Origin: Chiridota heheva
Taxonomy: Eukaryota; Echinodermata; Holothuroidea; Apodida; Chiridotidae
Direction of reading: 5' to 3'
NCBI GenBank assembly: GCA_020152595.1
Contig: JAIGNY010002788.1
Location: forward strand, 929,001-993,000
Length of the DNA: 64,000 nucleotides
Numbering within the stretch: the stretch's first letter is position 1; every line of letters starts with the position of its first letter. Below the pieces are notes generated by a model that was not told where the DNA came from, searched no databases, and saw nothing but the letters and a program-made list of their open reading frames with translations. The translations under genes and the position numbers were made by a program. This document shows positions 37,401 to 52,081 of this stretch, piece after piece.

Positions 37401-38444
37401 CTATACTATACTTCTAGTTCACTTTTCCACTTTTTTTCTCTGTATTAAACTTTTTTGTATTCCTACTTCCTTAAACGGAAGTGTTCAGTTATACCATTCT
37501 AGCTGTCTATGTGGTTTAACGAATACCAGTAATCAAAGCCTTATCAATAATCGGAAAAATTAAATTAAAACATGTCGATGGCCGTAATGAGCCGCCGTAG
37601 AATTAAGGGGGACCGAATATCCTAGGAAATTAAATTCGGCTGGACCGAATTTTCGGGGGATAGTATTTCCTGTTACACTTTCTTTAAGGTTTGGAAAATA
37701 ACTGAATTTGACTCTTTTAAGTTGAATCTCACATTTCAAAATTCTGAGTTCGGTAATGAATGAGATGACAATGACCAAATGAATGTACACATACCTCTGT
37801 TTAGAAAGACGAGAACACAATGTTTCGGAAGGGCATTCTTTATTTACAGAATATGATGTTCAGTGGGTCAAAAATATCATTTTGATTCATTTCTATCCAG
37901 TAAAGTTTCATTTAGACAACTCCTTGGTCGGACTGTTTGCTGGTGGGCAGAGACACCTGCCTACATGTCGAACGTGCAGGGGGCAAAGTCTAATATTAGA
38001 GGCTCTTTCGATTTGGAAGGACTTACACAGGTGGAAATTACCCATCCGATATTCCATGATTTTCTCATTGTCTGTGCACGAAAATCTTGAAAAGCAAACC
38101 AAAATATTATTTTGCAAACTTTTTATCAAAAGCAGGAACAATATTCTACCTAATTAGTATAAAACGGGCATAAAGATGCATAAAAAAGTGTTAAGATCGA
38201 AACGGGTATTTTTTTTCTTCAATTTTTAATCTCTTTGTCCCCGTAGGCGAAGGGCACTTCATGAGGTGAAGAGCAAGGGGGAAATCGACTGTGTCTTTAC
38301 TTTTTAGGGAGTTGTAGTCTATATTCGTCGGATTTAATCAGATGATATGATGTGGAAATTCCCTGGCACGGAAAACAGCGTAATGTAATTTAAAAGTCAT
38401 TGTTTTTCTTTCATCTCTCAATCACCGTTCAGTTTCCGGGACAA
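37401..38444. other. 3' flank of FABP-like gene 1, nothing recognised
   Basis: Open frames at 37783-38157 and its complement overlap and look non-coding. The only clear AATAAA close to the gene lies across its last codons. Confidence 0.4.
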
Positions 38445-38831
38445 TTAAGCTTTATTGAAAAAGATCTTAGCGGTTAAACCTTCCAATTCGATGGTGTATA
38501 CGAGTTGACTGCCAACAACCTCCCTTTTTAGGACAGCTCCACCTTCGCCCCTCATGACAAGTGCGTTGCCTTCCCAAGATGATTTGCCCTTCAATGTTTT
38601 GCCAAAAAGGTCCGTCTCGTAATCGCCTCCAACGGAAAATGATGTTGTACCACTTTTGCCGAGACCTCCGGTGGTGGTTATAGTGAAGTTGTCGCCATCT
38701 TGGGCAATATCTACGGAAGCACCTTGAAGCTTTGCTGGATCCCTCCTTTCTTGCGCCACGCCAAACTTGTCCAGAACCTCTTTCAAGCCCTCAAATGACG
38801 CTACCACATATTTTCCAGAAATGCTAGGCAT
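38445..38831 (-). CDS. Fatty-acid-binding-protein-like, intronless coding region (FABP-like 1)
   Basis: The predicted protein is a small cytosolic lipid-binding beta-barrel of 128 residues, close to the usual 127-135 of the FABP/CRABP family. Family features are the opening MPSISGKY (G-K-W/Y), the DIAQDGDNFTITTT strand pair (P-T-V-E-I-x-x-D-G-D pattern), TLKGKSSWEGNALV, and the end VLKREVVGSQLVYTIELEG. The C-terminal R-x-Y that holds the ligand carboxylate in many FABPs is K-x-F here (AKIFF), so ligand handling may differ. Most animal FABP genes have three coding introns; this one has none. A good acceptor (TTTCTTTCAG at 38862-38852) ends 20 nt before the ATG, which points to a 5' non-coding exon upstream. 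AATAAA overlaps the last codons (AAT AAA GCT TAA). It is about 55% identical to the protein at 51695-52081, which lies head-to-head. Confidence 0.85.
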   Translation of the reverse strand: MPSISGKYVVASFEGLKEVLDKFGVAQERRDPAKLQGASVDIAQDGDNFTITTTGGLGKSGTTSFSVGGDYETDLFGKTLKGKSSWEGNALVMRGEGGAVLKREVVGSQLVYTIELEGLTAKIFFNKA

Positions 38832-38853
38832 GATGTTATGAATTATTGGCTCT

Positions 38854-40690
38854 GAAAGAAATGTGCAAAAAAGAAAGTGTTTGGGTATATCGCATTAATT
38901 ACATCTGTTTTTACATGTATGTCATTTACCCTGCTATCTATTTAACTGCGTCACTTTTTGCCCATATCCTTTCATCATTCTACTTGTAAACATAATAAAA
39001 GCGTACCAAAATGGTGTTCAGGTGAGCAGGGGATTAGGAGTGGTGACCTCATTGATGGGGCAATAACCCCTAAAAGTTTCAAAACGTTTAAATTGCACAC
39101 TGCATGTAACTCATGTTTTCATCAAATGCTGCTTACAGGGAAATCTCCTGTTAACAGAGTAATTCTCTGAGATTTACTTTATAATGAGTGATTTACATTC
39201 AATTCTAGCAATTCTATTTTAATATTTCTCCAATTCTACTTTCATGTTACTGGAAAAAATGTCAGAACTTCAAAGTACAACAGCTAAAACGGTAACACCA
39301 GACGCGTTACCGCTTTCATTGAATTTAGATGTTGGCGTAAGTCTTTGTATTGTAATCATGGGCGGCATATGGACAAACAGGTGCATTTGCCCCCAAAGAT
39401 TTGCTAATATTTGTTTTTTGCACAATAAAAAAGATGTTCATATTTTGTCCCCAGTAATGTATTGCCCCTCCAACTAAACTCTCTTTTTGCTGCCTGATGG
39501 CCAGTGCATGTAAATGTTTTTACATTCAATCACATCTCATCCCTATGAAGACAAAACAATGTCCGTATCCAATAACCAACTATCCTAACCATTCAAGTCG
39601 TACAGTCGTAGCGTGACAAATATTACCAAAGATACTGATATTAACAACTAATAATCAAAACTCCAGACTACCAATGAGTATTAGGACATTCAAAGTTAAG
39701 GCTTCAAAGTTCAAGTATTCATTAGGAGACCAATCAGTTAGGAGCATAAATTAGAGAATCATTTATTCAACAAGAATATCATGTAAATGAACTTTTGTAT
39801 TCGTTATGTTACAAAATGATAGTTTTGAATTTGGAGTTTTACAAACATCATACTCAAAGACTCTTATAAGAAGAGTTTTCTAGAATATTGACCGCCTATG
39901 TATTTGTCTTTCCTTATGCTTATTTCAAAATACGAAATAAAGCAGCCAGATCACATTTTTACTTAACAGCTTAAGAAAGAAATAGGATAAAATAATACGA
40001 AAACTTTCAATTAAAACCTTAAAATCCTTACATTTATTTTGAAAATATATTTCTATGTGTTTCGACGTTTTAGAGACTTAACCATGAAAAACACGTGTTA
40101 CGTTACGTGATTGAAATGCCGTAGAGGCTCACGTTAACTGCAGGTCAAAGTATTGTAATCACGCTACATATTACCATACAAAGAACACCCCTAAAACCTA
40201 AAACCTGGAAATGATAGACATCATTTATATATGCGAAACCCTTTTTATGGGTTACTTATCTTTAACATAGTAAATAGCATTGCCCATTGTGAGTCATCCC
40301 CATTCACGATTTTGAGTGACAATTATGCAGAGAAGGAAATGATGGGAACTTTTAGTAACGTAAAACATTTTTAATGGCAAGGAATCCTTTCATTTAGCAA
40401 TACATGGTAATTGTGAGTTCCTTAGTTGCTTTTAACTTATAAGTCGTAAAACGCTACCCTCATAGTTTGTATTTGAACCAAGTGTTTGCTGAAAGTTGAA
40501 CATTGTCTGTCAATCCGACATCGGGTAAAAGATTGACGTTGATAAAGCACACAGTCAATATTGAATTACTTGACTAATTAATTACTGGTAATAACGACAT
40601 CATCTGTATATAGATTTGTACAATACGATAAGATTCATGATATGGTGTGAAGTATGTCTTATAGGTGAAACAAAAACTGACGTCAGTTGT
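38854..40690. other. Presumed 5'-UTR intron or flank of FABP-like 1; no gene recognised
   Basis: Beyond the acceptor at 38852-38853, the sequence up to the SINE at 40700 is AT-rich and unremarkable. Confidence 0.35.
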
Positions 40691-40695
40691 AATCT

Positions 40696-40985
40696 ACCTA
40701 CTGTGGTGTAGCGGTTTTCAAACCTGTCTACAGACCACGAGTCCCCGGGTCCAAGCCTGGGTTGGGTAGACACGCCAGTGTACCACAACTGGTTATCAAA
40801 GGCCGTGGACATTGACTTGGTTGTCGATGTTATGTCTGTCTGTACGTCGTACCTGTGTTCTCGTCCGGGTCGTATTAAGCGTTTCGTGATAGCATTGTTA
40901 CTATCATAACTGAATACGCAGGCGACGACCCAGTCATCTGGTCATTGTAATTGTATGTTCACTCGTCGTCGTTGTCGACGTCAAA
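40696..40985 (+). mobile_element. tRNA-derived SINE, most complete copy
   Basis: The A-box-like TGTGGTGTAGCGGTTTTCA (40702 on) and B-box-like GGTCCAAGCC (40748-40757) lie in tRNA-like spacing. The body follows: CCAGTGTACCACAACTGGTT, ATCAAAGGCCGTGGACATTG, CGTACCTGTGTTCTCGTCCG, GGTCGTATTAAGCGTTTCGT. It ends in GTCATTGTAATTGTATGTTC with a (CGT)n-like tail. Matching copies are the reverse-strand copy at 43405-43577 and the 3' fragment at 33735. Confidence 0.75.
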
Positions 40986-41509
40986 TTGTACGAAGATGGA
41001 TGGAAGTCTGAGGGAAGTGTTAAGATGGGTTAAAGCGTTCAACATTCCATAATAATGGTTGTTGCGGCTGCCAACGCGAGAGTGACTATATAAAGCCACT
41101 TTTGCCAGTTCCAAGAAAATACTAAAAATTATTGTATAACAACAAATGTCGATGATCTGTCTGGCACTTCTGAACAATCTATTTAGCTCTCATTCACTCA
41201 GTCAATGGTGTTCTTAAATCAATTTTGATAGGGTGTAACAATTTACAATTTACCGGACGGTGAAAACTGTTATACAAGTTCAAGATTTAAATATGCTTTC
41301 CGCTTCATAAACAGCTAAATAATAAAATCAAAATAATTTAATTGTTTAAATTCTTCAAAGGTTCATACATTTACCATCAAGCTTAAAGTAGGGTAATACA
41401 CCCTTCAAACCACTGTTGGCACTGCTGTTAAATTCGTCGTTGATAATTGTTGAAAAACCCAAATTAAATCCATATGAAATACATTTAATTTACAATATAT
41501 ATCATATAT

Positions 41510-43373
<1,864 letters not shown>

Positions 43374-43393
43374 AAAGAGAGAGAGAGAGAGAG
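43374..43393. repeat. (GA)n microsatellite at a SINE 3' end
   Basis: About ten GA repeats directly abut the SINE copy at 43405-43577, where they form its 3' tail on the minus strand (CT repeats). Confidence 0.8.
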
Positions 43394-43404
43394 TTGAACA
43401 CACA

Positions 43405-43577
43405 ATTACAATGACGGGGTCGTCGCCTGCGTATTCGGTTATGATAGTACAAATGCTATCACGAAACGCTTAATACGACCCGGACGAGAACACAGGTACG
43501 ACGTACGGACAGACATAACATCGACAACCAAGTCAATGTCCACGGCCTTTGAAAACCAGTTGTGGTGCACTGGCGTA
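43405..43577 (-). mobile_element. tRNA-derived SINE body, inverted copy
   Basis: This is the reverse complement of about 40770-40960: CACGAAACGCTTAATACGAC, CCGGACGAGAACACAGGTAC and AAGTCAATGTCCACGGCCTT are exact or near-exact matches. The tRNA-like head is missing, and the 3' tail is (CT)n instead of (CGT)n. It lacks the 8-bp insertion (CTGGTCAT region) of the 40700 copy. Confidence 0.8.
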
Positions 43578-44162
43578 AACTCAGAATAAATAAGAAGGTT
43601 CGATGTATTTAGGCTCCTCGGCGCGCTTTAGCTGAGTGTCACACGTACCAAGAGCCTTAGATTGGTCCAAAAGCATATCTCAATTACCTATTTGATAATT
43701 TTTAGAATAGTTGGAAAAATGATGTAATCGGAATGTTTGCAAAAATGACATGTCATGCAGTCATGACATATTTGTCATGTGATTAGTCTTCCTTAAGTAA
43801 ATTTCTCTGGAGACCTCTCTCTTTCGTTAATTTGTCACTAGTCACGTTGTCAAAGAACTCACAAGTGTATTCTGCTATTGGAAAGGACATAAAAAAATAT
43901 AAAAAAACCTTCAACAATGTTTCTTGCACGATGCAACATATTTCACTATTTCCTCACGTTTATGTGGTGATTGAAATGATTAACTATTCTCGATATACAC
44001 TATCTAAGGAGCTTCTACACAGGCTCCTTGCACTATCTAAGCTGCTAAGTGATTAGCTTTTATTGACAACCGTAAATTAAAAGAGTTATGAGTGATACGC
44101 AAAACAGACGCGAACTCGGACGCTCTTCCAAAGAATGAACAAGTCAGCGAAGCATAATACAT
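43578..44162. other. Intergenic, no gene recognised
   Basis: AT-rich sequence. A 74-codon open frame at 43832-44056 has no resemblance to a known family. Confidence 0.35.
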
Positions 44163-44167
44163 TAAGG

Positions 44168-45168
44168 CAGTTCGGGTAAACCCCTCCTTTTAGCCCTCGG
44201 TAAAACCCTTCGAAGGAGGGTTTTTTTAGGCCATGGAGGCAGCCATTACCCATCATGCAATTTCCTTCGCCCATACACTTTGTACAGAGTGACCAAGTAA
44301 ATTCATTTTGTGAACTACGACGGCGTTTGTTGAAGTGTGAGAGGTACATGGAATTATGGGGAAACATGTTAGCTAACTTTTATCCAGTACCTTTTGATAT
44401 GTTCACCAGTCCGAATTTGAAAAAAGAGCCAATATATGGCACGACCCATGTTTGAAATGCTTAGGTTTGTTGCGAATAATCTGTACTGTGCTAACATCTG
44501 CGTTGTGTTGACTAAGCATTGACTTTTCTTCTTTGACTGCGATTGTCAGTGTTCAATAAATTACAAATTAAAAGGGTTATTTTATATGCATTCTTACATT
44601 AAATTTGTTCTTCGCGTAAGTTGTGTTGTTATTTACGTAGCCTCTTGGAGAACGCGTTCAATTAAATCATTTTAATGCAGTAAATTATCAGTTCCTTTGT
44701 GACTTTCGTATGTGATGTTCTGTCTGAACAGTGAACGTATTCTAACGTAGGCCTATTGACCGTAACTAATGCTAAGTTACAGCCATCATGTGCGTAGAGT
44801 GTACGTTGGACTGTTTGCATTGCAGGCTTGTGTGTAATATATATTGTCATTCGTTTTATTCTTTTTCACCCATTGTCTGTACTGGCGAGTAGCGTTCAGA
44901 CGTTAGGGCCTAATCAAATCATGAATAAAACTTAAGCAGTTAGTTTAGTTAATCTCAAATTGCACTGTTAATTCCTTTACGATCTGTCAGTCAGTAGGTG
45001 ATCGCATAATGCATACCTGAAATAGACCAAATTGAAGTTAGTAAGCAGCTGAGATGTGTGTGCGATTCGTATGTTTGAACTGTCGACTGGTTGCTGAACT
45101 GCGCGATGGTCAAACCGTGGAAGCAGGGATTAGCATGAAAGACTCTTTTCAGGGGTTCACCCGAACTG
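44168..45168. mobile_element. 1,001-bp DNA-transposon-like element with 18-bp TIRs and 5-bp TSD
   Basis: The left end CAGTTCGGGTAAACCCCT (44168-44185) and the complement of the right end, CAGTTCGGGTGAACCCCT (45151-45168), differ at one base. TAAGG stands directly outside both ends (44163-44167 and 45169-45173), a perfect 5-bp target duplication. Just inside the left end is a hairpin made from CCTCCTT and AAGGAGG (44183-44218). The inside has no frame longer than about 70 codons, so the element cannot move by itself. The terminal CAG and 5-bp duplication do not match a superfamily that I can name with confidence; Transib/ProtoRAG elements make 5-bp duplications but have CAC-type ends. Confidence 0.85.
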
Positions 45169-45221
45169 TAAGGGGATGCACTTTACATCACGCCACACAC
45201 ATACAAAAGTACAATTTAAAA

Positions 45222-45390
45222 GCCAGTTATCGTCTATAACGTGGAGGTAAATAGAGTTGAAATCGTGTTTTGACTAGTCGAAACCGGCATGGCAGCATGG
45301 TATGATGTGCACTTGTATGCGGCTAATCTGTATCGTTTTGGAATAAAATGTACGCCGCCACATTCTAATCACGACAGATGCGGCCTTTAA
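45222..45390. repeat. Dispersed repeat family C, copy 1
   Basis: It shares with 63008-63155 the order GCCAGTTATCG, TTTTGACTAGTCGAAAC, ATGATGTGCACTT, GTTTTGGAATAAAATGTA, CGCCGCCACATT and ATCACGACAGATG. Roughly 170 bp, non-coding. Copy 2 is preceded by the AACCAGGGAGTTGTCT word also present in the hairpin at 24525. Confidence 0.7.
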
Positions 45391-46199
45391 CTTAGTGGTT
45401 TATACAGTTACAAACTGATGATTGATTAATTCTACCTATTTTGTACTTTCTCATCTATCAGCCTTCCTTAAAGAAAAAAAAAAAACATGATTGTTTGATA
45501 AAGAAATTGTACAATGAAAATAACCTGAAAACATAGTGGGTCAGGAAGTTGTGTAATTAAGCAAGATGATGGCAATATCTAACTCAGATTGGAAATAGCC
45601 CAGAAGGCATATGCACTGTATTTTCTGTCGTGGCCCTCATGCGCGACAGGTCTAGTATTGTAAACTCCATGCTCAAAATCCGCCATCTTTTAATTGAGTT
45701 TTTTTTTTTAAATTAATGAAGAAAATATGGACTTCAAATTAAGTTCTAATTATTGAAGATTGTATTTTAATACAATCTGGACATGAACGACAACCAAGCG
45801 TAACAAATATGAGGAAAAAACATTTAACAAGTTTAGTAGGCTAAGTTTAGCTTTAAAACAGTTTAGTCTCGGTGAATGTATATCAATGTATGGTGGTCTG
45901 GCGGTAAAGCATTTCAATCTTTTAGTGTTTAAGCAGGTAGGGAAAGAAGGAGTATTTACATTCGTTTTAGCATAGGGAACGTGGAAATTCAGATATCATG
46001 ATTATTTCTTGTATTGATTATTACGTTTGGGATTAGGTTATCATTATACCAATGGCGATGATTGATATTGATTTTACATAGCATATGGAAGCGAGTGTTC
46101 TCTCCTCTTGTTTTCAGCAGGGTCCAATCTAATTTATGACGTCTTTATTTATTGTATCTATTCTATTTTATGATAAATTAATTAATACCTATATCACCT
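45391..46199. other. Intergenic, nothing recognised
   Basis: AT-rich sequence with T and A runs. I see no gene or repeat with definable ends. Confidence 0.35.
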
Positions 46200-47172
46200 T
46201 GTTATCTTTCTTTTCTTTTTGTTTTTGAGGAAACTAACTGAGGGCCGATTTAGGGATTACAGACTGACAGAGGCGCGTAGGAAGTTTGAGGCCACCCCCG
46301 AAATAGGTTTCCTGGTTGCATCCATGCTTTTATTTTGTTGACAAATTGTAAAATTGTTAACATAGAATTGAAATTTGGCTGGAATTTTGTTCGATTTTGG
46401 CAACAGTTCCTAAAAATTTCTAGAAATTGACAGTGCTTTCTTGGACAGTGAAGAATTTTCCTGAAAATTTAAGAAAAATTCCCGGGAATTGAAGAAGATT
46501 TCACAAACATCCAGGAAATTCTACGAAAATGAAAGAGATTTCCCAAAAGTTGAACGGAGATTTTTCTAAAATTCATAAAAATTTCCTAAAATTGAAGATA
46601 AAAATTCTGAAAATAAAGAACATTTCCTGAAAATGAAGAAAATTTCCTGAAAATGGAAGATTTTTTTTGTAAATTCAAGGAGTATTCCCAGAAATGTTCC
46701 CATGATTTTTCCCAATTAGCGTGGGCAAAAAAAAAGAAGATAAATGCCTATCTTAAAATTGTATTGCAGCTTTGGAAATTCGTTATGGCTCTCATGTGCG
46801 CATGGCCCCTGATATCATAAGAGCGTCACCTCCGTATCCAAAGGTTTTGGGTTCTATGTTGTAGATTATGGCCCCTACAAAATTTGGGCCAAAATTGACA
46901 TTTCTGAATATCCAAAAGTGCAGATTTTTGGGTCAATATTGAATATCTTGGGGTCAAAATGAAAGATGTTTGGTCGAAAATGAAAAATTTTTTGGTCCAA
47001 ACTGTAAAAGGTTTGGTTTAAAATTAACAATAACTCAGTCGATACGTTTGGAAAAAATGTTACACATGGTTCGTTTGATAATTCAGTAAATTATGTTTAT
47101 GGCTTCGACATAGTTTTGGGAGGTGAGGGGGAGGCTAAGCCCCCAATATATAGCCCCCTTAGACACGTCAGT
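46200..47172. mobile_element. Family A copy 3, near full length
   Basis: It starts at a degraded left end (CTTTTTGTTTTTGAGG) and continues with TTGCATCCATGCTTTTATTT, the GAAAATGAAGAAAATTTCC repeats (46440-46680), GCTCTCATGTGCGCATGGCC, CACCTCCGTATCCAAAGG and the GGTCCAAA/AAAGATGTTTGG block. It ends TAGACACGTCAGT, close to the TAGACACGCCACT end of copy 2. Length is about 970 bp without inserted arrays, so this is the best view of the family's natural size. No coding capacity. Confidence 0.75.
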
Positions 47173-49148
47173 GCTTTCTCTATTAATATCCATACAAAAA
47201 AATAATAGCACAGCCGCTCTTTTTTAAAGGGTGTTCTTGTTGGATATACCACCTGAAAACTAAGGTACAAATTACCCGGTATGTTTTTTTTTACAGTGGA
47301 GACACTTTCATGTAAAGGAACAGTGCTGAATATCGGGTTTTGATGAATAAATAATGCTTTTCATTTGAATGAAATAATATCTACCTTTAAAACCATGCAA
47401 TCGAGTTTTAATTGCTAGCTTTAATTTTCAACATCTTAGAGCAATAAATCACCTGCAAGTTCATTCTGTATAGGAATTCGAAAACAACTATATACATCAT
47501 TTTTTAACGTAAAAATGCAACCAACATTTGCTTTTTGTCTAAGACAACAAAGGTATGGGCGTGTGATTACCCAATGGTTGTAATTGATAATTGCAATTTA
47601 CTTAGCACGTAAATTTATTTAGACACTTTGATGTTTTTTAAACTGCGAGTTAATCGTGTAAGGAGTACAAACATATATTACATAACAGTCAATCTATGTA
47701 GATCTCACTAATAAAAAGTCTTTTGCAGAGGTAGAATCATATGTTTATTCTGTCTCAATCCTGATAGCTGTTGCTGTGCAGTCACGTTCGTTTCGATTTT
47801 TCATCTCTTAAATGTAAGTTACCTTTGTATATATGATTTAATATTTTACTCAAAGACAATCTTGGAAAACACTGCAGGAATATAGAACATAACTCTGTAT
47901 TTTAATATGCACTGTACAGTTTTAGATACTTATTCTCCGCTTCACTGTTATATGTTGGAAACAAGTGTAAGCCTGATATGAAGATAGAATTTTCTCTGGA
48001 AGCCATTTCAAAATTTACTAACAGTTTTTACTAACATTGAGGAAAATTTACCAGTTGACATGATCTATAAGGTTATATTCAGATCTTACAGCTAAAACTC
48101 CTTAAGCCCTATCCTAGGGTTGTGGCTATATGACGTTAATTACTCACACGATGACCTCCTACCCACATATATTTAAAAAAAAGTTGGCCAAAACTGTCAA
48201 AACGTTTAAAATGGTTTATAAGAAGAAAACAAATCATGATTCTGATGGTGGTGTGAAAGTTAATTTTAAATTTGCTTGACATTATCTTTGCCTGTTCTGA
48301 ATATCATTTTCATCCTATGAGAAGTTGATCAAAATGATGTACAACCCCCTCCTTCCGACGAAGGTTCCCTATTTTCAGGTGTTCCTGCTTTTTATTTTCA
48401 AGCTGAGGTGAGTTAAACGAGTAGCCTATTGTTGACCTTTTGAATTTCTTCAATGCCTTTTATGCTTGGAAGTAAATAAGAACATTGTGTGGGATGGCAC
48501 TTCCAAGAGTACTTTGTAAAGAATGGGTGGCGCTCCCTGACTGCCAAGGAAAAACACCCCATGTATCTAAATTTCTGGAAATGGTCATGGTCACGTTTCA
48601 ATGTTGAAAATTTTCCTTCTTCGTTGATTTCTTGTTTGCTGCTCTAATATGTCAAACTATAAGGTTGGTGTGTATTTTGAGGTAAAGTTTGATTGCAGCC
48701 CATGGGTGACCAAGGTGGAGAAAGGTGGATGCATTCGTTATGAAATTCTTTATTTCATTCATTTGTAAATATCATTTTAACTAAGCTGTGAAATTGGGCA
48801 ACTGATTGAGATTCAGAAATTCTTAACAAAATGTACTATAGGGTATAAGGTTTTTAAAAACTATGTACATAGGTAGGAGAAAAATCCCTTTTTTCTGGGA
48901 CACAACGACCCAGTATTCATCCCAAATGTATTTTGCATTTCAAAGCTCAAAATTCAAATGCTTAAACATAACATGATAATTTGTATGTACATAGAACAGT
49001 TGTTTGAGGGCGTTTTCGTTTTGTTTTATGTTTTCAAATGCTTTGAGGTCAAGAAGCAATTTAACAATCATGGAATGCAACACAGCGTTAACGCAAACAG
49101 ACAAAACTCCAAGAACAGATTTGAAAATAAATTCTTTTAGTCAAATGT
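47173..49148. other. Intergenic, no gene recognised
   Basis: AT-rich DNA. An open frame at 48601-48413 (minus) shows no family features. Confidence 0.35.
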
Positions 49149-49290
49149 TCTATCTGGTTATGTACAACTGTACTATCTGGTTATGTACAAATGTTATATC
49201 TGGTTATGTACAACTGTACTATCTGGTTATGTACAAATGTTCTATCTGGTTATGTGCAACTGTACTATCTGGTTATGTACAACTGTACAA
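49149..49290. repeat. 23-bp tandem repeat, about six copies in alternating pairs
   Basis: The unit is CTATCTGGTTATGTACAACT plus GTA, alternating with a version ending AAATGTT, so the true period is near 46 bp. It lies in open sequence 2.4 kb before FABP-like gene 2. Confidence 0.9.
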
Positions 49291-51672
49291 TATAACTGTA
49301 AAATTTGCCCGTGAAATCCTTGAGAGAGGGGAAGGTGGTTGTGTAACGTAAGTATACTGATTAAACACATAATGTAAATCTACAAGGTTGGCTCAGTTCA
49401 GGCATTAAGGAAAGTGAATATCCATTCAGCCCTTAATCATTTGAGTTCTTCTAAAATCATTTACCCGATAATACACTGAAGGAAAGATATTCAATAATTG
49501 AAATTTGAGTTTACACACTAGCCCCGCGGTATCTTTAAGGGCTCAGGTGCTTTTTGTTCGATAGACAGCAGGTAAATTACATAAACTGAGAGCTGTTTAG
49601 AGACGGGGTGTGAGGTCATGTTAACATTTAGAAACAAACTCAAGTTTGTGTCCCAAGCGAAATTGGACACTTTTAATTAGGCCCCGAGTGCCAGATTTCC
49701 TACAGGCTGTACATACCCTTTAGTTACGTCACCGGCGTTACCTTATGATTTCATACGGTATTTCATGAGCGTGTTTGAAGAGTTAGATGATGCAACTCTA
49801 GCAAATTCTCCAAGGCTATAGGTTTTTCGTGATTGAATTTTACTTAAAATTGTAATGTTATTGCACCTCTACAAAAAGAGTGACTAATTCTCTCAAGCTG
49901 CATTGTTTGAAATGTACGGTGTTGAATTGGATGATGTTTAATTTTAACACTAGTGAACAGTGCATGTCTTTTGGGGATTGTGAAGAAGGATTGGCAGGCA
50001 GTTTGATTTTAGTTAAATCCTCAAAAGTTAGATAAAACTTTTAAATAAAACCTAATTATCCCCTTATCCTTTTACTCCATGTACTGTTTTGGAATACTTT
50101 TACACCATTATATTCCTTTGAATGTATTCTTTCATTTGAAAGGAACACGCCGCGGCATAGAACAAATCCTGTTAAAGTGTTTGCTTGTATGTGTATGATT
50201 ATCGTGCGCGAGATATCATCCTGTGGTACGATGACATGGATCGATACTAATTATCAGACATGCAAAGACAATAGGTTAAAAGAGTGCAAACATTTGTATT
50301 CCAGTGGTTAAATATATATAACGAGATTAGTTCGCAACCCGGCAATACACAAAATGCAATTTAGTACAGTATCTAGTACAGTCGATGTATGTTGTGCACT
50401 ACATGAACCATACCATTAACTGTGCAATTTGTTAACTGTAGTAGCAATATTAAGCTTCTTTTTTTTTTTTTTTTTTTTTATGGAATACCTAATATAGTAC
50501 AAGATTCTTGTATATATTCACAGTAATTTAAGTACATATTTTAAGATTGTTGTAATAGTATGGAAAGACAATGAAATGAATCACAAAGACAACAGACAGA
50601 CAGAAAAATTGCTAGAAGAATGGGAACTTTAGAAAAATGTAACAAACACCTTGTTGAATTCACTATTTGTTTTGAGCAACGCACCCGTCCATGCCATCAT
50701 GCGACTTTTCCTGACAAAGCCTCTTCCTGTTATGCTCCTCAGAAGTGGAATCATCAGAAATGCAAAATCCATCAACATTTTCAAAAAAGTTATATGAAAA
50801 TAGCATTGGTTGATTGATTGAATTTAGGCCTCCCAGTACCGCCATCAAATCAACAACATAAAGGTTTTACAATTCCATACTCAAACTAGCTTGGATATAT
50901 TGATTATGCGGATTAAAAGCAAGGCAAACGTTATGGTGATTTTATTACTAGATTACTTTAATCCGGTTTGCTTGCTTATCAGGTCAAACATTGCAATCAG
51001 GTCTTGGCAGAATTACAAACATACAATGAAAACTTGTCTTCAATATACCCTTTATTTCACATCAAACATTAAATAGGCCTATTGGTATTAATGAATGTTC
51101 ATTCGATACGAGTCGTATAAGTATGAATGTCCATGAATCCTTAATTTACTAGATGCCGAGTTGTTCGGCATTTTGACTCACCAATTTCAGAAAATAATCT
51201 CGGGACCGTAACAACATCACATAGAAGTGAATGTAGTATCAATTAGTACTTCATTAGACCTTTCAAAATATGGTTTTTATGTTTGGTTTTATATTGTCAT
51301 TTTTTTGCGTAAATGTACGGTTAAAAGGCGTTTTCATATGTAAACCAAAAACCAAAAATATGTTGTTGTTTTTCCATAAAAATGAACAACACTCACAAAG
51401 TGATTTTTTTTTAATTTTATTTTGTCAAACATGATTTAGACACGTCAAATCGTTCAAATCTAATCAAATTTTGCTGATACCTACCAAAAAATTCCAGTCC
51501 TGGACCGGCCTTTTTCCAAGCATGGTCATGGCCCACATAAAATTGTGTTGGACCAAAAAGGTTGGACTTTAATGTTATTTTCATTGCTAAACTTTGGGAT
51601 GTTTTGAGCACAAAGAAGAACAACTTTAAATGAGAAAATAATGTTTCCTGTTTGTTCTTCTTATCTTTTCAG
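49291..51672. other. 5' region of FABP-like 2; untranslated exon not located
   Basis: A candidate donor (GTGTAAC followed by GTAAGT) lies at 49349, and a TATA-like AAATATATATAAC at 50310-50322; neither can be tied to the gene with confidence. A T run of about 22 lies at 50459-50480. A polypyrimidine tract and acceptor (CTTATCTTTTCAG) end at 51672. Confidence 0.35.
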
Positions 51673-51694
51673 CACATAAAAATCACAATTCAAA

Positions 51695-52081
51695 ATGCCT
51701 AACTTTGCTGGTAAATGGGCCTACGATAGCTCTGATGGAGTGGACAAGCTACTTGATTTAATGCAAGTACCAACTGAGAAGCGAGACCCATCTAAGCTTA
51801 CAGATTCTACAGTTGAAATTGTACAGGACGGCGATAATTTTGAAATCACAACGACCGGCGGACTCGGCAAGGCTGGTACCTCGTCATTCACTGTAGGAGG
51901 ATCCTACACCACAGAACTTATGGGAAAGGAAGTCAAGGGTGTTAGCAGCTGGGACGGAGACGCACTTGTCATGAAGGGAGAGAAGGGAGCGGTTCTGAGG
52001 CGTGAATTGGTAGGAGATAATCTCGTGTACAGCATTCAAGTTGGAGATGTATCAGCTAAGATTACCATGCGCCGATCCTAG
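51695..52081 (+). CDS. Fatty-acid-binding-protein-like, intronless coding region (FABP-like 2)
   Basis: The protein has 128 residues: MPNFAGKWAYDSSDGVDKLL opens the barrel (G-K-W), TVEIVQDGDNFEITTT follows the family's V-E-I-x-x-D-G-D pattern, then EVKGVSSWDGDALVMKGEKG and AVLRRELVGDNLVYSIQ. The C-terminus, SAKITMRRS, has K-x-T where many FABPs have R-x-Y; the arginine of LRREL may correspond to the internal binding arginine. The predicted role is binding long-chain fatty acids or similar lipids in the cytosol. The coding region is one exon, and a strong acceptor TCTTTTCAG ends at 51672, 22 nt before the ATG, so a separate 5' untranslated exon is expected. It has 71 of 128 residues identical to FABP-like 1 with no gaps and is divergently oriented, 12.9 kb away. 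Confidence 0.88.
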   Translation: MPNFAGKWAYDSSDGVDKLLDLMQVPTEKRDPSKLTDSTVEIVQDGDNFEITTTGGLGKAGTSSFTVGGSYTTELMGKEVKGVSSWDGDALVMKGEKGAVLRRELVGDNLVYSIQVGDVSAKITMRRS